Source: Chrysemys picta bellii
Lineage: Eukaryota > Chordata > Testudines > Emydidae
Direction of reading: 5' to 3'
NCBI RefSeq assembly: GCF_011386835.1
Contig: NC_088809.1
Span: 6,053,501 to 6,117,500, forward strand
Length of the DNA stretch: 64,000 bases
The notes under the pieces are model-generated. The model had not been told where the DNA came from. It worked only from the letters and a program-made list of their open reading frames with translations, and searched no databases. Each line of letters opens with the position of its first letter. The stretch's first letter is position 1. Below, in pieces: positions 1 through 11,850 of this stretch. A program made the position numbers and the translations under genes.

Positions 1-2221
1 TGTAACTGCTGTTGACTAAAGTTTAACACTACCAAATCTGCACCTAAGGGACTTCAACAGACATATTAGAACTGCATGGAGTTTGCTCTGAAATGACATA
101 GTGTAGACAGAAACTTTAATGATACATGCTTTAAGCCATAGGTAAAATATATTATGCCTAAATATACTGACAATTTTCTGTATCACTTTTCTTTTTACTT
201 TATAAATTGGCAGTACATTATAAACCACAGTTACAAATGACATCTCGTGCAAATATTTAACTCATATAAAAGTGCAAGTAACAGCCATTTAGCTTTCCAG
301 CAAAGAAATAAACCCAAAACTGCTAATGGACATCGAGGGCAGTAAAATCGCTTCTGCAAAATCCATTAGTCATTAAAAGTTCTGTCGGGCTCAGTTTTTA
401 CAGCAAAACCTGTAAAAACTCAATATCTGATTTCTCTACTGGGACACTGAGGTGCGAAGATCCAAATGATGCTGGAACTGAATTTGTATATTTGAACCGT
501 CTGAACTCCGTCTGCCCTTCACAAACTATTTTACCACTAACTTTTACAGGGTTCTAGACTACTGAACTACAAAAAGAAAGAAACATTAAAATAATTAAAA
601 ATACAACCAACTTTACAACCCTTCCACTGGAATCTGTCTTATTTGTTCAAAAAGAGGAACAGTTATGAAAGAATTGCAGAAATGAATGAAAGCCTCCAGA
701 TACTGCAGTAGAATAACATCTCATAGCATACTATTGAAAAAAACACTGAAACTAAATGAAGATTGCACTGAACAAAGAAGGCAGTTGCTTATTTCCATCT
801 GGAAACTCTGTCAAATGGAAGTAAATTCCACAAAATTCCCAACTGATAGAGGAAACATAATTTTGCATCTTGCATTATCAACACACACTAGCTGCAGCAG
901 TCTGCTGCATCTCACCCCACTAGGAAAACATTTCTATTTGTCTTACATCAAGGTTTCAAGCGGTGCCAAAACAGAGGCACAGAGGCAGCATCTAGGATAC
1001 AGTGTTAGTTGATGAGATTTTCCATTCCTTTGTTAGATTTCTCCTTTATTTTTAAGGACTTCTGTGCTGTGTAGTCAGGGTAAAATCTGTTAACATATGG
1101 TAGCAGGGTACACGTTGCATGTTACAAAGTTACAGCTTTGCACAATGTAAAGTGTGATGTTTATAGCCCTGGGATCTATAATTACAAATGAACAGTTAAA
1201 TCCTATGCTTGGGCCAAAGCTTACCCTATGTTATGCAGCTAAGAGAAAGGAAGGCAGGGTGAGCTTTTATAGACCCTAGGGAACCCGACAGCAGCAGAGC
1301 TACATACCTAGTTGACCTATGTGAGTGAGCTTGGAGAGTCGTCTGGATGCTGTGCCTAATGCAATTCCACCTGCCCAAGAAGTCACATGTCCTGCAACTC
1401 GTAGGCATGGCTGGCCTTAAGCTGTGGAGGGAGACACATGGCAGCTGAAGATGACACTAGCATATAGCTACTCCACCATGCATTTCCTCTACTGGCTGAA
1501 CAGATCTAGTAAGTACCAGTTTTTGCTTATAGTTGCACGAAGCCAAGAGGCAAAGACAGGATTTAGCCCTTGTGAGGTTTTGCTGGGGTTTCTATGGCAT
1601 ACACTTGCGATTAATATATTTTTAAAAAGTTGGTTATTCTAATACGTGTTCTGAATAATTATTTCTGACTCAGGTCCCAATTCTTCACTGTGCTTCCATG
1701 TCATGGACTGTGGCAGTTCTCTGATCCTCAGCCCCCTTGTCCTGGTGGAAGTTAGAGCCTCAAGAGGCCTGCTCTAATTTCTGCCACAGGTGGAAGCTCT
1801 GTACATTAGCAGAGGACCAGCTGTAATGAAGCTTGGCTCTCCCATACCCTCTCTCATCCCGCCTCATCCACATCCAACACGTCTCCTCTGCCCCCTTATG
1901 CCAGGAGCAAGGCAGCTGGTGTATGAGGCCGCTATGCTGGCAGACTGTCACCTTACCGAAAGGTGAGTTCTCCTGCACGAATCTCTGGCCAATTTCATAA
2001 CGTGGTTCAAAATTAACGTGGTAGACCAGAGAAGTCAGCCTCTTTTTTATTTGTGTGTGTGTATACGTGCTTGTCTTGCTCTTGTGCTACCGTTACTAGA
2101 CTATTAAGAAAGTAGGCCAAAGGTTAGTCCTGGTGTACTGTAATACACAATATTGGAACTGACATAAGGTACATAAAGTATATCTAGGGCTATAATATTA
2201 AATGTTCAAAACATAAGGGAA
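1..2221. other. AT-rich unique sequence, no gene recognised
   Basis: No coding exon, RNA gene or classifiable repeat could be recognised here. The open frames in this stretch are short, have no recognisable motifs and look like chance frames. The only local structure noted is a small perfect hairpin at 393-420. The part at 1700-1980 is less AT-rich than its surroundings, but I could not assign it to a family. Confidence 0.5.
393..420. repeat. small perfect hairpin
   Basis: An 11-bp arm (agtttttacag, 393-403) is repeated as its exact reverse complement at 410-420, with a 6-base loop. No gene or repeat family nearby explains it, and it may be coincidence in AT-rich DNA. Confidence 0.5.
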
Positions 2222-2419
2222 CCCTCCTGCTCCCTGGCTTAAGCCAATCTCTCACTACTGGGACCTAGAAAGTAACTTTTCCTGGGGACACGTTATCCCA
2301 TAACTGCAGGATTTTTTGCACGTATTCTGAAGCAACTAGTACTGGCTACTGTTGGTAATGGACTATGGGATTAGATGGACGACAGATCTGATCCAGTCCC
2401 GCGATCCCTATGATCCCAT
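2222..2419 (+). mobile_element. CR1-type LINE 3' end (old, 5'-truncated)
   Basis: The order of phrases matches the 3' untranslated end of sauropsid CR1 elements: a 'gggacacgttatcccataa' segment, 'tgaagcaactagtactggc', 'ggattagatggac', 'tctgatccagtc', and a short imperfect tail of the 'ctatgatcccatg' type. The tail lies on the right, so the element reads on the plus strand. It contains no coding part and is a typical 5'-truncated copy. It is diverged, so its age is old; recognition is by pattern memory and not by alignment. Confidence 0.6.
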
Positions 2420-2449
2420 GGAACAGGCGTTAAATGATCATTTAATTTA

Positions 2450-2600
2450 TCCTTTTCCATTCAATATATTTTCTAGATTGTGCTCTCTTTTGGGAAAGGA
2501 TTGTTTCTTACTATGTATTTGTACAATGCCTAGCACAACAGGCCTCAGACGGGATAGCTAGGCAATATCATCATACAAATAATAAATAACAACAACAGAA
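2450..2600 (+). mobile_element. L2/MIR-like 3' tail
   Basis: The stretch contains 'agattgtgctctcttttggg', 'tatttgtacaatgcctagca' and ends in an 'aataataaataacaac' tail. This is the usual wording of the 3' end shared by L2 LINEs and related short elements in amniotes. There is no coding sequence. The copy lies directly after the CR1 end and is strongly diverged. Confidence 0.5.
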
Positions 2601-2936
2601 AGGATGAGCGGTTAAGCGCATAGCATCAGAAAGCACAGCCTCACATGCCAATGAGTTAAATATTGCAAGCAAACCAATTAAAATCAAGCTTATGCTCAAT
2701 TCATTTTGCTTTGCTGGTAGGTAGCTTTATAGAGATACCACAGACACAATGGTGTTGGGTACAGAATAAAGGCATATATAATTAAAGAGAGACACAGCTA
2801 GATAGGATAGATAGCTACTGTAGACCATATGCAACCTTTCAAACCCAGCATTCTGATTTAGGATAGAAAGAGCATTTTGTAACGCACATGGACAGGAGTT
2901 CATAAACCAACCAATTAATCGGTGACAGTTCATTTT

Positions 2937-3002
2937 GGGATACTAGGCAACCCCCCCCACACCCACAACCCCCCACACACACCCACAACTCCCTGGATTC
3001 AG
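2937..3002. repeat. C-rich / CA-rich low-complexity tract
   Basis: Runs of C alternate with CACA and CCAC units. This is simple low-complexity sequence and the frames that cross it are artefacts. Confidence 0.85.
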
Positions 3003-3189
3003 CTAAAGCATCTCCATCAGACACCTCACCTGTTCATTGCTGTCTGGTAGCTAATTCTGATTCGGGAGCTAATAGGTACAGCACTTCTTTCTCAGTCATC
3101 ACAGCTGTGACTCAGGGGTCCAGCTACATAACCTGGCTAGTGCAGATGAAACTGTGTGTTCTCCCCATAACTGTATATGACCCCAATAT

Positions 3190-3720
3190 GATTAACTGTA
3201 TTTATGATTATTAATATTTGTATTGCAGTAGTGTCTAGAGGGTCCAATTGACACTGGGGCCCTATTGTGCTAGGTGCTGTACATACACATAATAACAGAC
3301 AGTATCTGCCTCAAAGAATTTATACTTTAATTATACAAACTGTCAACAAGTAGGAGAAAAGAAGTATTATCCTCATATGGGGAGCTGAGATACACAGAGA
3401 TTTGGGAACTAAGATGCAGAGACATTCACCCTTTTTCTAGACCCAGAAGTTGCACCAGTTTGACTTAAATAGGTTTTAAAACCAGTTTAGTTAAACCAGA
3501 ACAAAAAGCTATGGAGATTCCTAATCAATTAATGCTAAACTGGTTTAAACTGAAATAAGTGTCCATATCCTTTTGCACCAGTTGGTTTATAATCACGCCT
3601 AAAGTTAAACCAGTGCAACTTTGTCACCTAGATAAACCCTCAGTGACTTGGCCAGAGCCAGCAATGGAACCCCGATTACCCAAGTCCCAGTCCAGTGGCT
3701 TAACCACAACTCCAGCTTTA
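3190..3720 (+). mobile_element. MIR-like interspersed repeat, split by a nested element
   Basis: The left part (about 3190-3430) carries 'attgcagtagtgtctagagg', 'ggccctattgtgctaggtgc' and 'gtacatacacataataacag'. The right part (about 3641-3715) carries 'cagtgacttggccagagcc' and 'caagtcccagtccagtggc'. These are consecutive segments of one old amniote repeat that also occurs at 9384-9680. The gap between the two parts is filled by a palindromic DNA transposon. The strand is given for the usual listing of this family. The exact subfamily is uncertain. Confidence 0.5.
3430..3640. mobile_element. palindromic non-autonomous DNA transposon inserted in a MIR-like repeat
   Basis: The left end (about 3434-3470, 'ctagacccagaagttgcacc') matches the reverse complement of the right end (about 3600-3638, 'gtgcaactttgtcacctag') with few differences, giving terminal inverted repeats of about 35 bp. 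The inner part is also self-complementary, built on 'aaactggtttaa' phrases. It interrupts the MIR-like repeat, so it is younger. There is no coding capacity, and the superfamily is undetermined. Confidence 0.55.
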
Positions 3721-4003
3721 TTCTCTCCAATGAACATGCTCACTGTGTGCACTGACATGACAACTGGTAGATGTTTTCTTTCTCAGCCTGTCAATAAACC
3801 TATAGCCACTCATCTGTGAAGATGTAGTGAGAATAGTTTTAGTGAAAGTACAGAAAAAAGGCAAAAATTAATTTCTGAATGGGACAATGTAGTCAATGGA
3901 AAAATATGTTTTCCAAAAAAAGGGTGCCGTCTTCTCTTCCCTCCTGCCAGCCTATGAACAGAGATCAAGATTCAAAGTCAGACATCCCCATGCAAAAATG
4001 TAT

Positions 4004-4200
4004 AGGAACTCTTCAGTTCTATTCCCAGGTCTGATACAGACTCGCTCTCTGAGGCCTTGTGGAAGTCAGTTAATCTCCCTCGCTCATTTTCCTCATCTGT
4101 ACATGGGGACATTGTTTACCTTCCCTCACAAGAAAGTTGTGTGAACTAACTTATGTTTGTAATGTGCTTTGAACAGGTAAAATGCTACATAAGTTCTTAA
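4004..4200 (+). mobile_element. MIR-type SINE (diverged)
   Basis: The sequence runs 'gttctattcccaggtctgat', 'ttgtggaagtcagttaatct', 'cctcatctgtacatggggac', 'gtgctttgaacaggtaaaat' in the order of the MIR/CORE-SINE body of amniotes. It is a diverged, non-coding fossil SINE. Confidence 0.6.
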
Positions 4201-7200
4201 TAATACTAATAGATTCGATTTATTATGCTATCATGAGGTATCCTGGCCTTGTACTTCAGTTTCTTCTAACAATGATCCAGCTAAGCAGTAAAAGGACAGC
4301 TTCCATTTATAGGTCACCTCAGGTCTCCTGAACCAAATATGCCCCTGGCTTTTAATGAAACATATGAATTCCACAGTGAAGCCTACTATCCTTAGTACAC
4401 AGAATGCCTCAGATGTGCAGAATGTCAAAAATGTACAAGAACAAGGATCTCTGATTATTGCTGTAATGGATGGAGAAAATACGAGTGCGCACTTTTAAAA
4501 TCAACAAATAGCAATGATTTTTAAGAAAGGGCTTGTGTGAAATGTTACTTGTTTCTCAACACGGAGTCCTAGAAAAAGATATTTTAGAAGTCCAACTCTC
4601 ACTGTTTCCTTCACTCCAGAATAGAATAAAATGTTACTGCACAGAAGGCACACAATCAGTCTAATATGTATTATGTGAAGGCAACATGTCAAAATGTAAG
4701 CTCCAAATTTATTACATTCTGAAAATTTATGTTGCAACAGTTATTTTAATGCATCTAGATTAATAGGTCAGATACAGTAATTATACTTTTAGACATATAT
4801 TTTAAATCAAACAGAACAATTATGAGTTGCTTATTTTGAATTATATGTAAAGCTTTCCAAGTTACATAATTTTTGCATAAAGGTCCATGTCACAACTTGC
4901 CCATTTAGATAAGTGATGATATATATAGAGAGAGAGATGCAAAATAAGATGCATGTGTCTTACACTGTTTTTGCTTCTATCTCAGACTGTTAAAGTTTAC
5001 CCACAAAGAATCTGTTTTAAAAGTGGGCTTGTGCCATTTCTTTTTTCCTTCATAATGTATAAAGAAGGTCTAAAAAGTTTGGCGAAGTTTGTTGTTGTTG
5101 GCTTTTGGGTTTTTTTAAGTTGATTTTTGCTTGCTTCCCACATTAGAAATATCAGGAATGTCAACTACAGGCTTCACTAGTTTTGCTAGAGGACTTCCTC
5201 GGGATCACATAGGATGTGCATTGTTAGCACATGCACCTTAACTGGAGGGACACAGGTGTCAAATCTTTAACAAAGGCTTCCTTTGTCCAAAATGTTCTTT
5301 AGTCGCTTACATTAAAAGAGGAATTAACAAAACCAAACCCCAGAAACATTTAAACAGAATGACTAAAAATCCTTCCTTCTCTTAAGTGTTCAACTTTCAA
5401 TTTCCTGTCTCATTTGATGTCACCTTCTTATTAGTTCTCCAGCCATTATATCTTCGAGGCTAGACAGCACCCACATTTCTAAGTTATAAAACAGGAGAAA
5501 AAAACCCCAAACCCTTTAAGCTCTTCTTTGTAGATCAGGAAATAGCAAAAAAGGGAACAAGTACAATTTGTTCCCCTTTGGAGTTTGCCCTTGAGCTATT
5601 ATTATTACTAGCAGTAGTAAAAGTAGCAAACTGTATATTATGAAAGCATCCTAAATCCTATGGCTCCATTATGCCGGATGCTGCATGACCAGAGAAAACA
5701 TACAATTCCTGTGCCGAGAGGCTACTGTAAGAGCTAACAGCAAAATAATAATCTGACACAAATGAAACCTATTCATTTTTGGGAAGTGCAATAATATTCT
5801 AACATACATTTATGACACAAAGGAAGATGCAACGAGACTAATAAGATGCTTTTTAACCTTCCAGCATCCTGAGCTCTTTTTTCAGCATTTTGTTTCACTC
5901 GTTGACGATCTTAGAGACAAGAACAAACATACCCTTCACTTTAGTATTAGATAACACCAAAAGAGCTAAGGGTTTAGATGAAACAAGAAGCTGAAAGTAA
6001 ACTGATTACACATGCATCAAGTATACCAGTCACTAAGCATTTCTGGATTGTAGGGATAAGATACTCTCTTTGCTTATTACTGCCTTCTTGATCCAAAGAG
6101 ATTTAAGCAACTGGTTTCAATTAGATGTTTTTAAGCTAGTAAAACTACATCCATAAAGACATATTTATAGAACAACTTAAAACTGGAAGAATTAAAATGA
6201 CTACAAAACTGATGAATTCCATTCCCCCATCCCCCAGAATCATTTACCGACTATTAACAAGCAAAAAGCACTGCAATTTTAAGAATTAATCCACTGTAGC
6301 AAAATTAAACCAGCTACACTAGCAGGGATAATGATAAATTGATGGCTCTAGTGTTGTCAGTTTGCGGGTGATACAAGTTCATGTTGTCTGTGTTAGTGGC
6401 CACTCTGTTGGAACAAACATGAACATAAAAGGTAACATTAAAAGTGCAGCAGCACCAACTGGAATCAATTCTGTCACTGAGCATGCAGACTTGTAATAAG
6501 TAGTATAGGGTAAATATTATATTTAATAAATAATTTGACTGATTCCAAGACTGCACGTGGAAACAAAGAAAGACATAGTGATGACAGTAAATGAAAGAGA
6601 GATGATACTCATTTCCCTCAAAATTCCAGAACACAAAAGTACACCAGTGTGGCTTTGCTACACATGATTGCTTTCATCCTCATTAATGAATGACGAATAT
6701 TCTGAGACTTATAGAAGTGAAAATTAGTTTTGATAGGGTTGTATCTGGCAGTTGCTTAATAAAATTTGTCTAAAAAAACTCCGCAGCATGTGACTACAAA
6801 TATTTACACGACGAGTCTTTTCATTTGTGCCTTAATGAATACACAGCAATGGCACAGTTTTTTCATGTTAGCCTAGTAAAAAATAGAAGAAAAGGAGTCT
6901 GAATGCCAGTCCAGATGGATTAATCGTTCTCTGTTCTATGGGCAAACAAAAGCCCTGATCTGCTAAAGCTGTGAGCACAATTAGTCAAGTATTCATTAAC
7001 AAGTATATCCTGCTCCTAAATATCCAAATACTGAATAAAATAATCGGCTATTGGTCCCCAACTATCATCCTAAATTTTAACTTCACGAGGCAGGAAACAT
7101 TTATAACCCAATGAAATCAGTGGGGCTAGGAGCAGGCCCAAAGCCATTAATTATGAGAACTGTTGTGAGCAAATCAGGGGTAAGGGCACAATCCTGAGAA

Positions 7201-7240
7201 ACCAAAACTGCCATTCAGAGTTACATGTCAATGAATTTTT
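4201..7240. other. AT-rich sequence, no gene recognised
   Basis: No exon, RNA gene or confident repeat was recognised. There is a short (AT)n(AG)n tract at 4918-4938 and a T-rich, GTT-repeated patch near 5085-5120. A faint repeat of the 'caatgaaatcagtggg' type lies at about 7100-7140. The open frame at 6314-6634 on the minus strand has no recognisable domain and is treated as chance. Confidence 0.5.
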
Positions 7241-7244
7241 CAGG

Positions 7245-7435
7245 TACACCTCTACCCCTATATAATGCTGTGCTCGGATGCCAAAAAATCTTACCGCATT
7301 ATAGGTGAAACCGCGTTATATCGAACTTGCTTTGATCTGCTGGAGTGCGCAGCCCTGCCCCCCAGAGCACTGCTTTACTGCGTTATATCCGAATTTGTGT
7401 TATATCGGGTCGCGTTATATCGGGGTAGAGGTGTA
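7245..7435. mobile_element. TA-flanked mariner-like MITE, copy 1
   Basis: The element starts CACCTCTACCCC and ends GGGGTAGAGGTG, so the termini are inverted repeats. A TA dinucleotide flanks each side (7245-7246 and 7434-7435), which is the target duplication of Tc1/mariner transposons. The body has repeated 'gttatatcg' and 'cgcgttatat' phrases and a central GC-rich 'ctggagtgcgcagccctgcc' part. At about 187 bp it is far too short to encode a transposase, so it is non-autonomous. A second copy lies at 32387-32579. Confidence 0.8.
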
Positions 7436-8040
7436 CTCAGAATCCCTCAGGATTGGGCCAAATTTAAACATACATATTGAACTGCATTAATGTTGTGTGC
7501 ATGTCATTTTTAATAGTATTATTATTATTAATAAATTATTGCTGTGAATCTTACATTTTCCTTCATCTGTTCAGTAAACATAAAAACTAGATAAGAAAAG
7601 AATACTTAGAAATCTTTTTGATTTGATTAATCCCTTCAGTCTTCTACCCAGAGACTAGCACTTGGAAAACATTTCCAATGTGGACAGTAGCATTCCATAT
7701 AGCGTGCATCTGTAGGACTAAAAGAGTGCCCTTTATTGGATATTCAGTACCTTGCCTGTCCCAAGGCACTTAGGATAAAGATACATTTGTTTTGCCTTAG
7801 CATCCTGCAAAGTCCTCTCTATTACCTCTCCACACCCTCATTGAGCAATGCAAACCAGCAACTGGCCACTGATGTCTTTATGCTGAGTTTATGACAGCAT
7901 TGCCAATAGTCCCACGTGGCTTGCAAGCCTACTTCACCCCCCTTTCATTTTGATCTTAGAGAAAAATGACTAACTTGGCTTAACTGATTCAAAGAATTCT
8001 AGATACCTTCCTTCCTTGAGCACAATCTAATTTGGATCTT

Positions 8041-8062
8041 AAAAAAAAAAAAAAAAAAAAAA
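8041..8062. repeat. poly(A) tract
   Basis: A run of 22 A. No retroelement body could be recognised immediately upstream, so its origin is open. Confidence 0.9.
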
Positions 8063-8408
8063 GATAAAACCCAAACAAACCTTGATATAATATACCATTT
8101 TACATAAATTACAAACTACCGTTTTACATAGTCTTTGTTCTGTTGCATTAGAGAAACAGGGAACCAATGGTAGCAACTGTTTTTTTTAAAACTCACTCCA
8201 GGGATCTCACTACTGAGCCTGCTGAGATATATACAGAAATATGTAATTAGTGAAATTATATAATGCACCTATACAAGATTCACAGCCCAACGATGTAAAC
8301 TCAGCCTCTTAAGTTCATGTAGCTCTGATGACTAATTAATTTTTGACCTTCCAAAAGAGTCTTTTCTTTACAACATGTCAAGAATAAAGACTAAAATATT
8401 ATTTGTAA

Positions 8409-8540
8409 ATGGGAAACTCACTAATCACGAGTTTAATCCCACTGCCTTTATTCACACAAATATTCTCACTAACTTCAGTACGACATCCTGAATGCTTAAG
8501 GCTTACTCATGTGAGTAAAGGTTGCAGGATAAAACACAAA
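8409..8540. repeat. diverged palindromic interspersed repeat
   Basis: The left part has 'aactcactaatcacgagttt' and the right part 'cttactcatgtgagtaaagg', in the style of the common sauropsid palindromes that read 'ctcatgtgagtaa...caatggg'. It is strongly diverged and its ends are approximate. Confidence 0.35.
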
Positions 8541-8883
8541 GTGATATTTCATACCATCATATCCAAATTAGCGAAGCAAAACTATAGGATGGAAGTGAAC
8601 ATAAAAGCAAGGGAAATAACATGAACAGTGGAGCAGTAAACAATTTAGCCTGAGGCACAACACTAATGCAAGAGTAATTTCAAAGCACCAACTGAACCAA
8701 CTAAGGTGACAAAAAATGTGTGTTATAATAAACCTAAAGCAACACTTGCTGCCGTTCCTGCCCTTCATCAAGAGCAACACAAAATACAAACTAACGCCAC
8801 AAAACGTCATCAGCATCATCCTGAAGGGTACAAACATTAAGCAATAAATCATTTGTTCCTACAAGAAAGGAGGACTAAAGCAA

Positions 8884-8973
8884 GAATCCTGAACTGGAGG
8901 CCAGGTCCAAAGCCCATTGAAGCCAATGAAAAGACTCTCACTGACTCAGTGGATTAGGCCCTAGTCATTATAG
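8884..8973. repeat. palindromic 'gaagccaatg' interspersed repeat
   Basis: The stretch has 'gaatcctgaactggagg', 'aagcccattgaagccaatg' and 'tggattaggccct' and is partly self-complementary. This is a short non-coding DNA-transposon-like repeat that is abundant in turtles, crocodilians and birds. Confidence 0.5.
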
Positions 8974-9029
8974 TGAAATTACAGCATCCCAGGCAAAAAA
9001 CTTTTACTCATGGAAGGATGTGTAAATAT

Positions 9030-9301
9030 CCACTATCTACAATGCAATAAAAGACCCGGGACAGCTGACTTGGACTTGTGGGGCTTGGGTTGCGGGGCTA
9101 TAAAACTGCAGTGTAGCTGTTTGAGCTCGGGCTGGAGCCTGGGCTTTCAGACTGATGGGGGACAGTCTCGGAGCCCGGGCTCCAGCCCCAACCGGAATTG
9201 TTACGCTGCTAATTTAACTCTGCAACTCAAGCCCGAGTCAGCTGACATAAGCTCCGAGACTCGATGCCGTTGTGTTTTTGATCACAGTGCAGACGTACCC
9301 T
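9030..9301. mobile_element. GC-rich palindromic non-autonomous DNA transposon
   Basis: The left end ('ctacaatgcaataaaagacc') and the right end ('tgatcacagtgcagacgtac') are inverted relatives. The inner arms are built from 'gggctggagcctgggct' and its complement 'agcccgggctccagcccc', which fold back on each other near 9130-9200. The element is much more GC-rich than its surroundings. The frame at 9010-9405 crosses it and is not a gene. The family is a turtle-type palindromic MITE, recognised from memory. Confidence 0.7.
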
Positions 9302-9383
9302 TAGAGACACAAATAAAAGAATCACCAACCGTTTTTCACTTAACCCACGAAACAAATATTTTAAAAACTGATATGTGCTTCTC

Positions 9384-9680
9384 CCCTAATCTTTATGATT
9401 ATTAGTTGTATTACAATAGCACCTAACGGTTCCAACTGAGTTCAGGGTCCCGTTGTGCCCTCGTTTATACCAGAGGTACATAGATTCAGTAAGAGAGAAT
9501 CTCTGTCCCAAAGAGCTTACAATCTAAGTAGACAACACAGTCAAAGGGTTGGGGGGGGGGGGAACCAAAAGCACAGAGAGGTGTCTACGGTCATACAGTC
9601 CTTTAGTGGCTGATTTAGGAATAGAAGTGAGATCTGCTGACGCCAAATCCCTATTTTCTGAACCACACTGCCTTTTAGTC
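9384..9680 (+). mobile_element. MIR-like interspersed repeat, second copy
   Basis: It contains 'ttgtattacaatagcaccta', 'gggtcccgttgtgccctcg', 'aaagagcttacaatctaag', a poly-G run at 9550-9562, 'agcacagagaggtg' and 'tttctgaaccacactgcct'. This is the same family as the repeat at 3190-3720, here uninterrupted. It is non-coding. Confidence 0.6.
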
Positions 9681-9713
9681 AGACGTGCTCTCTTTATATA
9701 TATATATATCTCA

Positions 9714-9853
9714 CAGAAATTATATATTTATTTATCTAATACCTTCACCAGTTTTGTTTATGGGTGTGTGTGTGTGTATATATATATTTATATATATAAA
9801 TATATATAAACAAAACAGGTGAAGGTATTAGATAAATAAATATAGAATTTCTG
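9714..9853. repeat. long hairpin around a TG/TA microsatellite
   Basis: The arm at 9714-9761 is repeated as its reverse complement at 9805-9853 with only a few differences, including one base at the 'caccagtttt'/'aaaacaggtg' position. The spacer at 9762-9804 is (TG)n(TA)n. The arms hold no repeat motif that I recognise. The structure could be a small palindromic transposon with an expanded centre, or a fold-back made by template switching. Confidence 0.85.
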
Positions 9854-9859
9854 TTATAC

Positions 9860-10944
9860 AGAAATAAACTTTACACATTAACACATTATTATAAGATCAT
9901 CCCACTTAAGATTTATTGTCAAACAAATAAGGTAAGCTCAGTTATTTTAGACGTGGGGTTGTAACGCAGTAATAGTATTTTAGAATGTACTATAAATCTG
10001 GGAATTTAACTAGATAAGTCCCAAAACTTGTATATGACAGCAAGGATTCTCTCAGCTTTCTACAACTGTATCCTGCTATTGCTCTTAAGATATTTTTAAA
10101 TCTTATTTTTCATTGAGGTCAGAGATCAGTGTATGTCAACAAAAGTAGGGCATTTCTGGACACAAATCTCTTTGAATAAGCCAGCCTGAGACCAGAACAT
10201 ACTCAAAGAAAGTCCACCATATTCAGAGTCTCATCCTGATCTTTTTGCTATGATTTTAAAAGAACCCCTTTAACTACTAAGTTCACCATGTGAAAAGCCA
10301 TTGCACACGTTGAATCATTTTAATGAATTACCTCCGAGAATTAAAAGAGTAGGAAAGCATTTCAATATCTACAGTTGACAATATGAGACTACAAACTCAG
10401 AACTTCTTCTCTTCTCCCCAACCTATGATCTGGTGCTTGGGTATAAAACACTACAAAAGACACAGGCTCTGCTGCATTAAAAACTGAAATAATGGGTCTT
10501 AAGCAGAAGTAGCTTCTATAATACACTGGTATTTAAGTGTTTCAGCTGTTGAACGGATTTGCTGTAAGCAGAGTAGACAGAAAAATACAGTGAAGGAGAA
10601 CTTTTAATCTTTGCAAGTTAAAATGACCTTTACATTTCATTTGTAGCTTTTAATACATACGAGATTTAACTTTTACGTTACACTCATGGGTTTAGACCCA
10701 AGGCTGTCAAGAGAATTTCCAGGCATTTGGGAGAGTTGTGAGCTCCAGGGCACTTTATCCATCCAATAACCATCTGTAACACCTTTCACTTAACACAATT
10801 GCATACCACAGGACTGTTCTGCGATGCCATATTCCCATACTAATGGAAATAAGCCAAGAAGAGTGGGGCTTTGTTGTTTTGTTTTTTTAAAAAACATTCT
10901 GTAGATGAAGCATTGTGTTTGTCTGGGCATACCACAAGAAGGAC
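9860..10944. other. AT-rich sequence, no gene recognised
   Basis: No exon, RNA gene or repeat family was recognised in this stretch. Confidence 0.5.
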
Positions 10945-11850
10945 AGGAGACTTGTTATGGGTTTTAATCAGGCTGCAACTTTATTATATACATGTCTGGG
11001 ACTACCCGGCAGATAAAGTGTACAGTGCAGGCAAATCCATACTTATTCACATCAATTCTCCAGGGCTTCCACCAGCCCCCCTTTGTTTCCATCCAGTTCC
11101 CCCAGCCGAACCAGGGCTTGGACCTTACCATCCACCAGCCTCGCAAGAGGCTTAAGGAGGACTATGAGAATGGGGGAGGGAGGGTTGGCTCTCTGCCGTA
11201 CCAGTCATGGGAGTCCCCGAACCCCCTCCCCAGTTCTGTTTCTTTATCCAGTACCTCCTTTTAAGTCCTTTACCAGGACATTTATCTGGTCACTGGCTGC
11301 CCTCCCTATGGAGTACCTGCACTGAACATCTGCCACAAGGAGGCGCCAGCCATTTGCTTGGCTGCCTCCCACCCAAGCCCGCTGGGTTTCCAGACATCTG
11401 CAAATGGCCTATTGGCCAGTGGCCCTACTGGGGAGAAAGAACCCATTGTCCCATGCGTGATCGTGATGGGACACCAGCAGCTGCATTGTCCTTGACCTGG
11501 TACTGCAGCAACCGCCCTTAATGGAGGGCCGCATAGGTGACCCATTCTCTGGATCCTTGTATTGACAAGACTCCTTAAAAGAAAACAAAATAAACAACTT
11601 GTAAGCTGGAGCCAAGAAATCTGCATTTCGCCACCCACATGACTTGCCCCACCCAGGTTTCGTGCCTTTATGTACATTCCTGGGGGAGTGAGGGGGGGTG
11701 AGTCATTGCTGCAAAGTTGACCACCAAGCACCTTTTGCAGCAGTTTCTGACCTTCTTCCTCTTCCCCGCCCTCCCCCGCAACCACAGAGCAGAGCTGTCC
11801 TTCTTTGGGTAAGCCCACACAAATTTTGCCCCACCTTAATTGTGGTGCAG
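10945..11850 (-). mobile_element. GC-rich block, probable old retroelement fragment
   Basis: This roughly 0.9-kb block is clearly richer in G+C than both flanks. Read on the minus strand, its end at about 10,970-10,995 contains an AATAAA signal followed by GTTGCAGCC. The block at 48,231-49,020 ends in the same way (AATAAAAGTGCAGCC). The minus-strand frame at 11306-11818 (170 codons) has no domain that I can recognise, and the overlapping plus-strand frames are equally long, so none is called as a gene. I believe related sequences are repeated in turtles, but the class (LTR or non-LTR) is not determined. Confidence 0.4.

Noticed and set aside
8041..8062. A-rich runs and dispersed short repeats as a CRISPR array
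   Set aside because: No series of identical spaced repeats exists anywhere in the window, and the organism is a vertebrate.
9010..9405. 131-codon plus-strand frame
   Set aside because: It reads straight through a palindromic DNA transposon and part of its flanks.
11306..11818. Longest open frame of the window (170 codons, minus strand)
   Set aside because: It lies in a GC-rich repeat-like block where frames on both strands are long, has no recognisable domain, and shows W/G/P-rich composition typical of translated GC-rich non-coding DNA.
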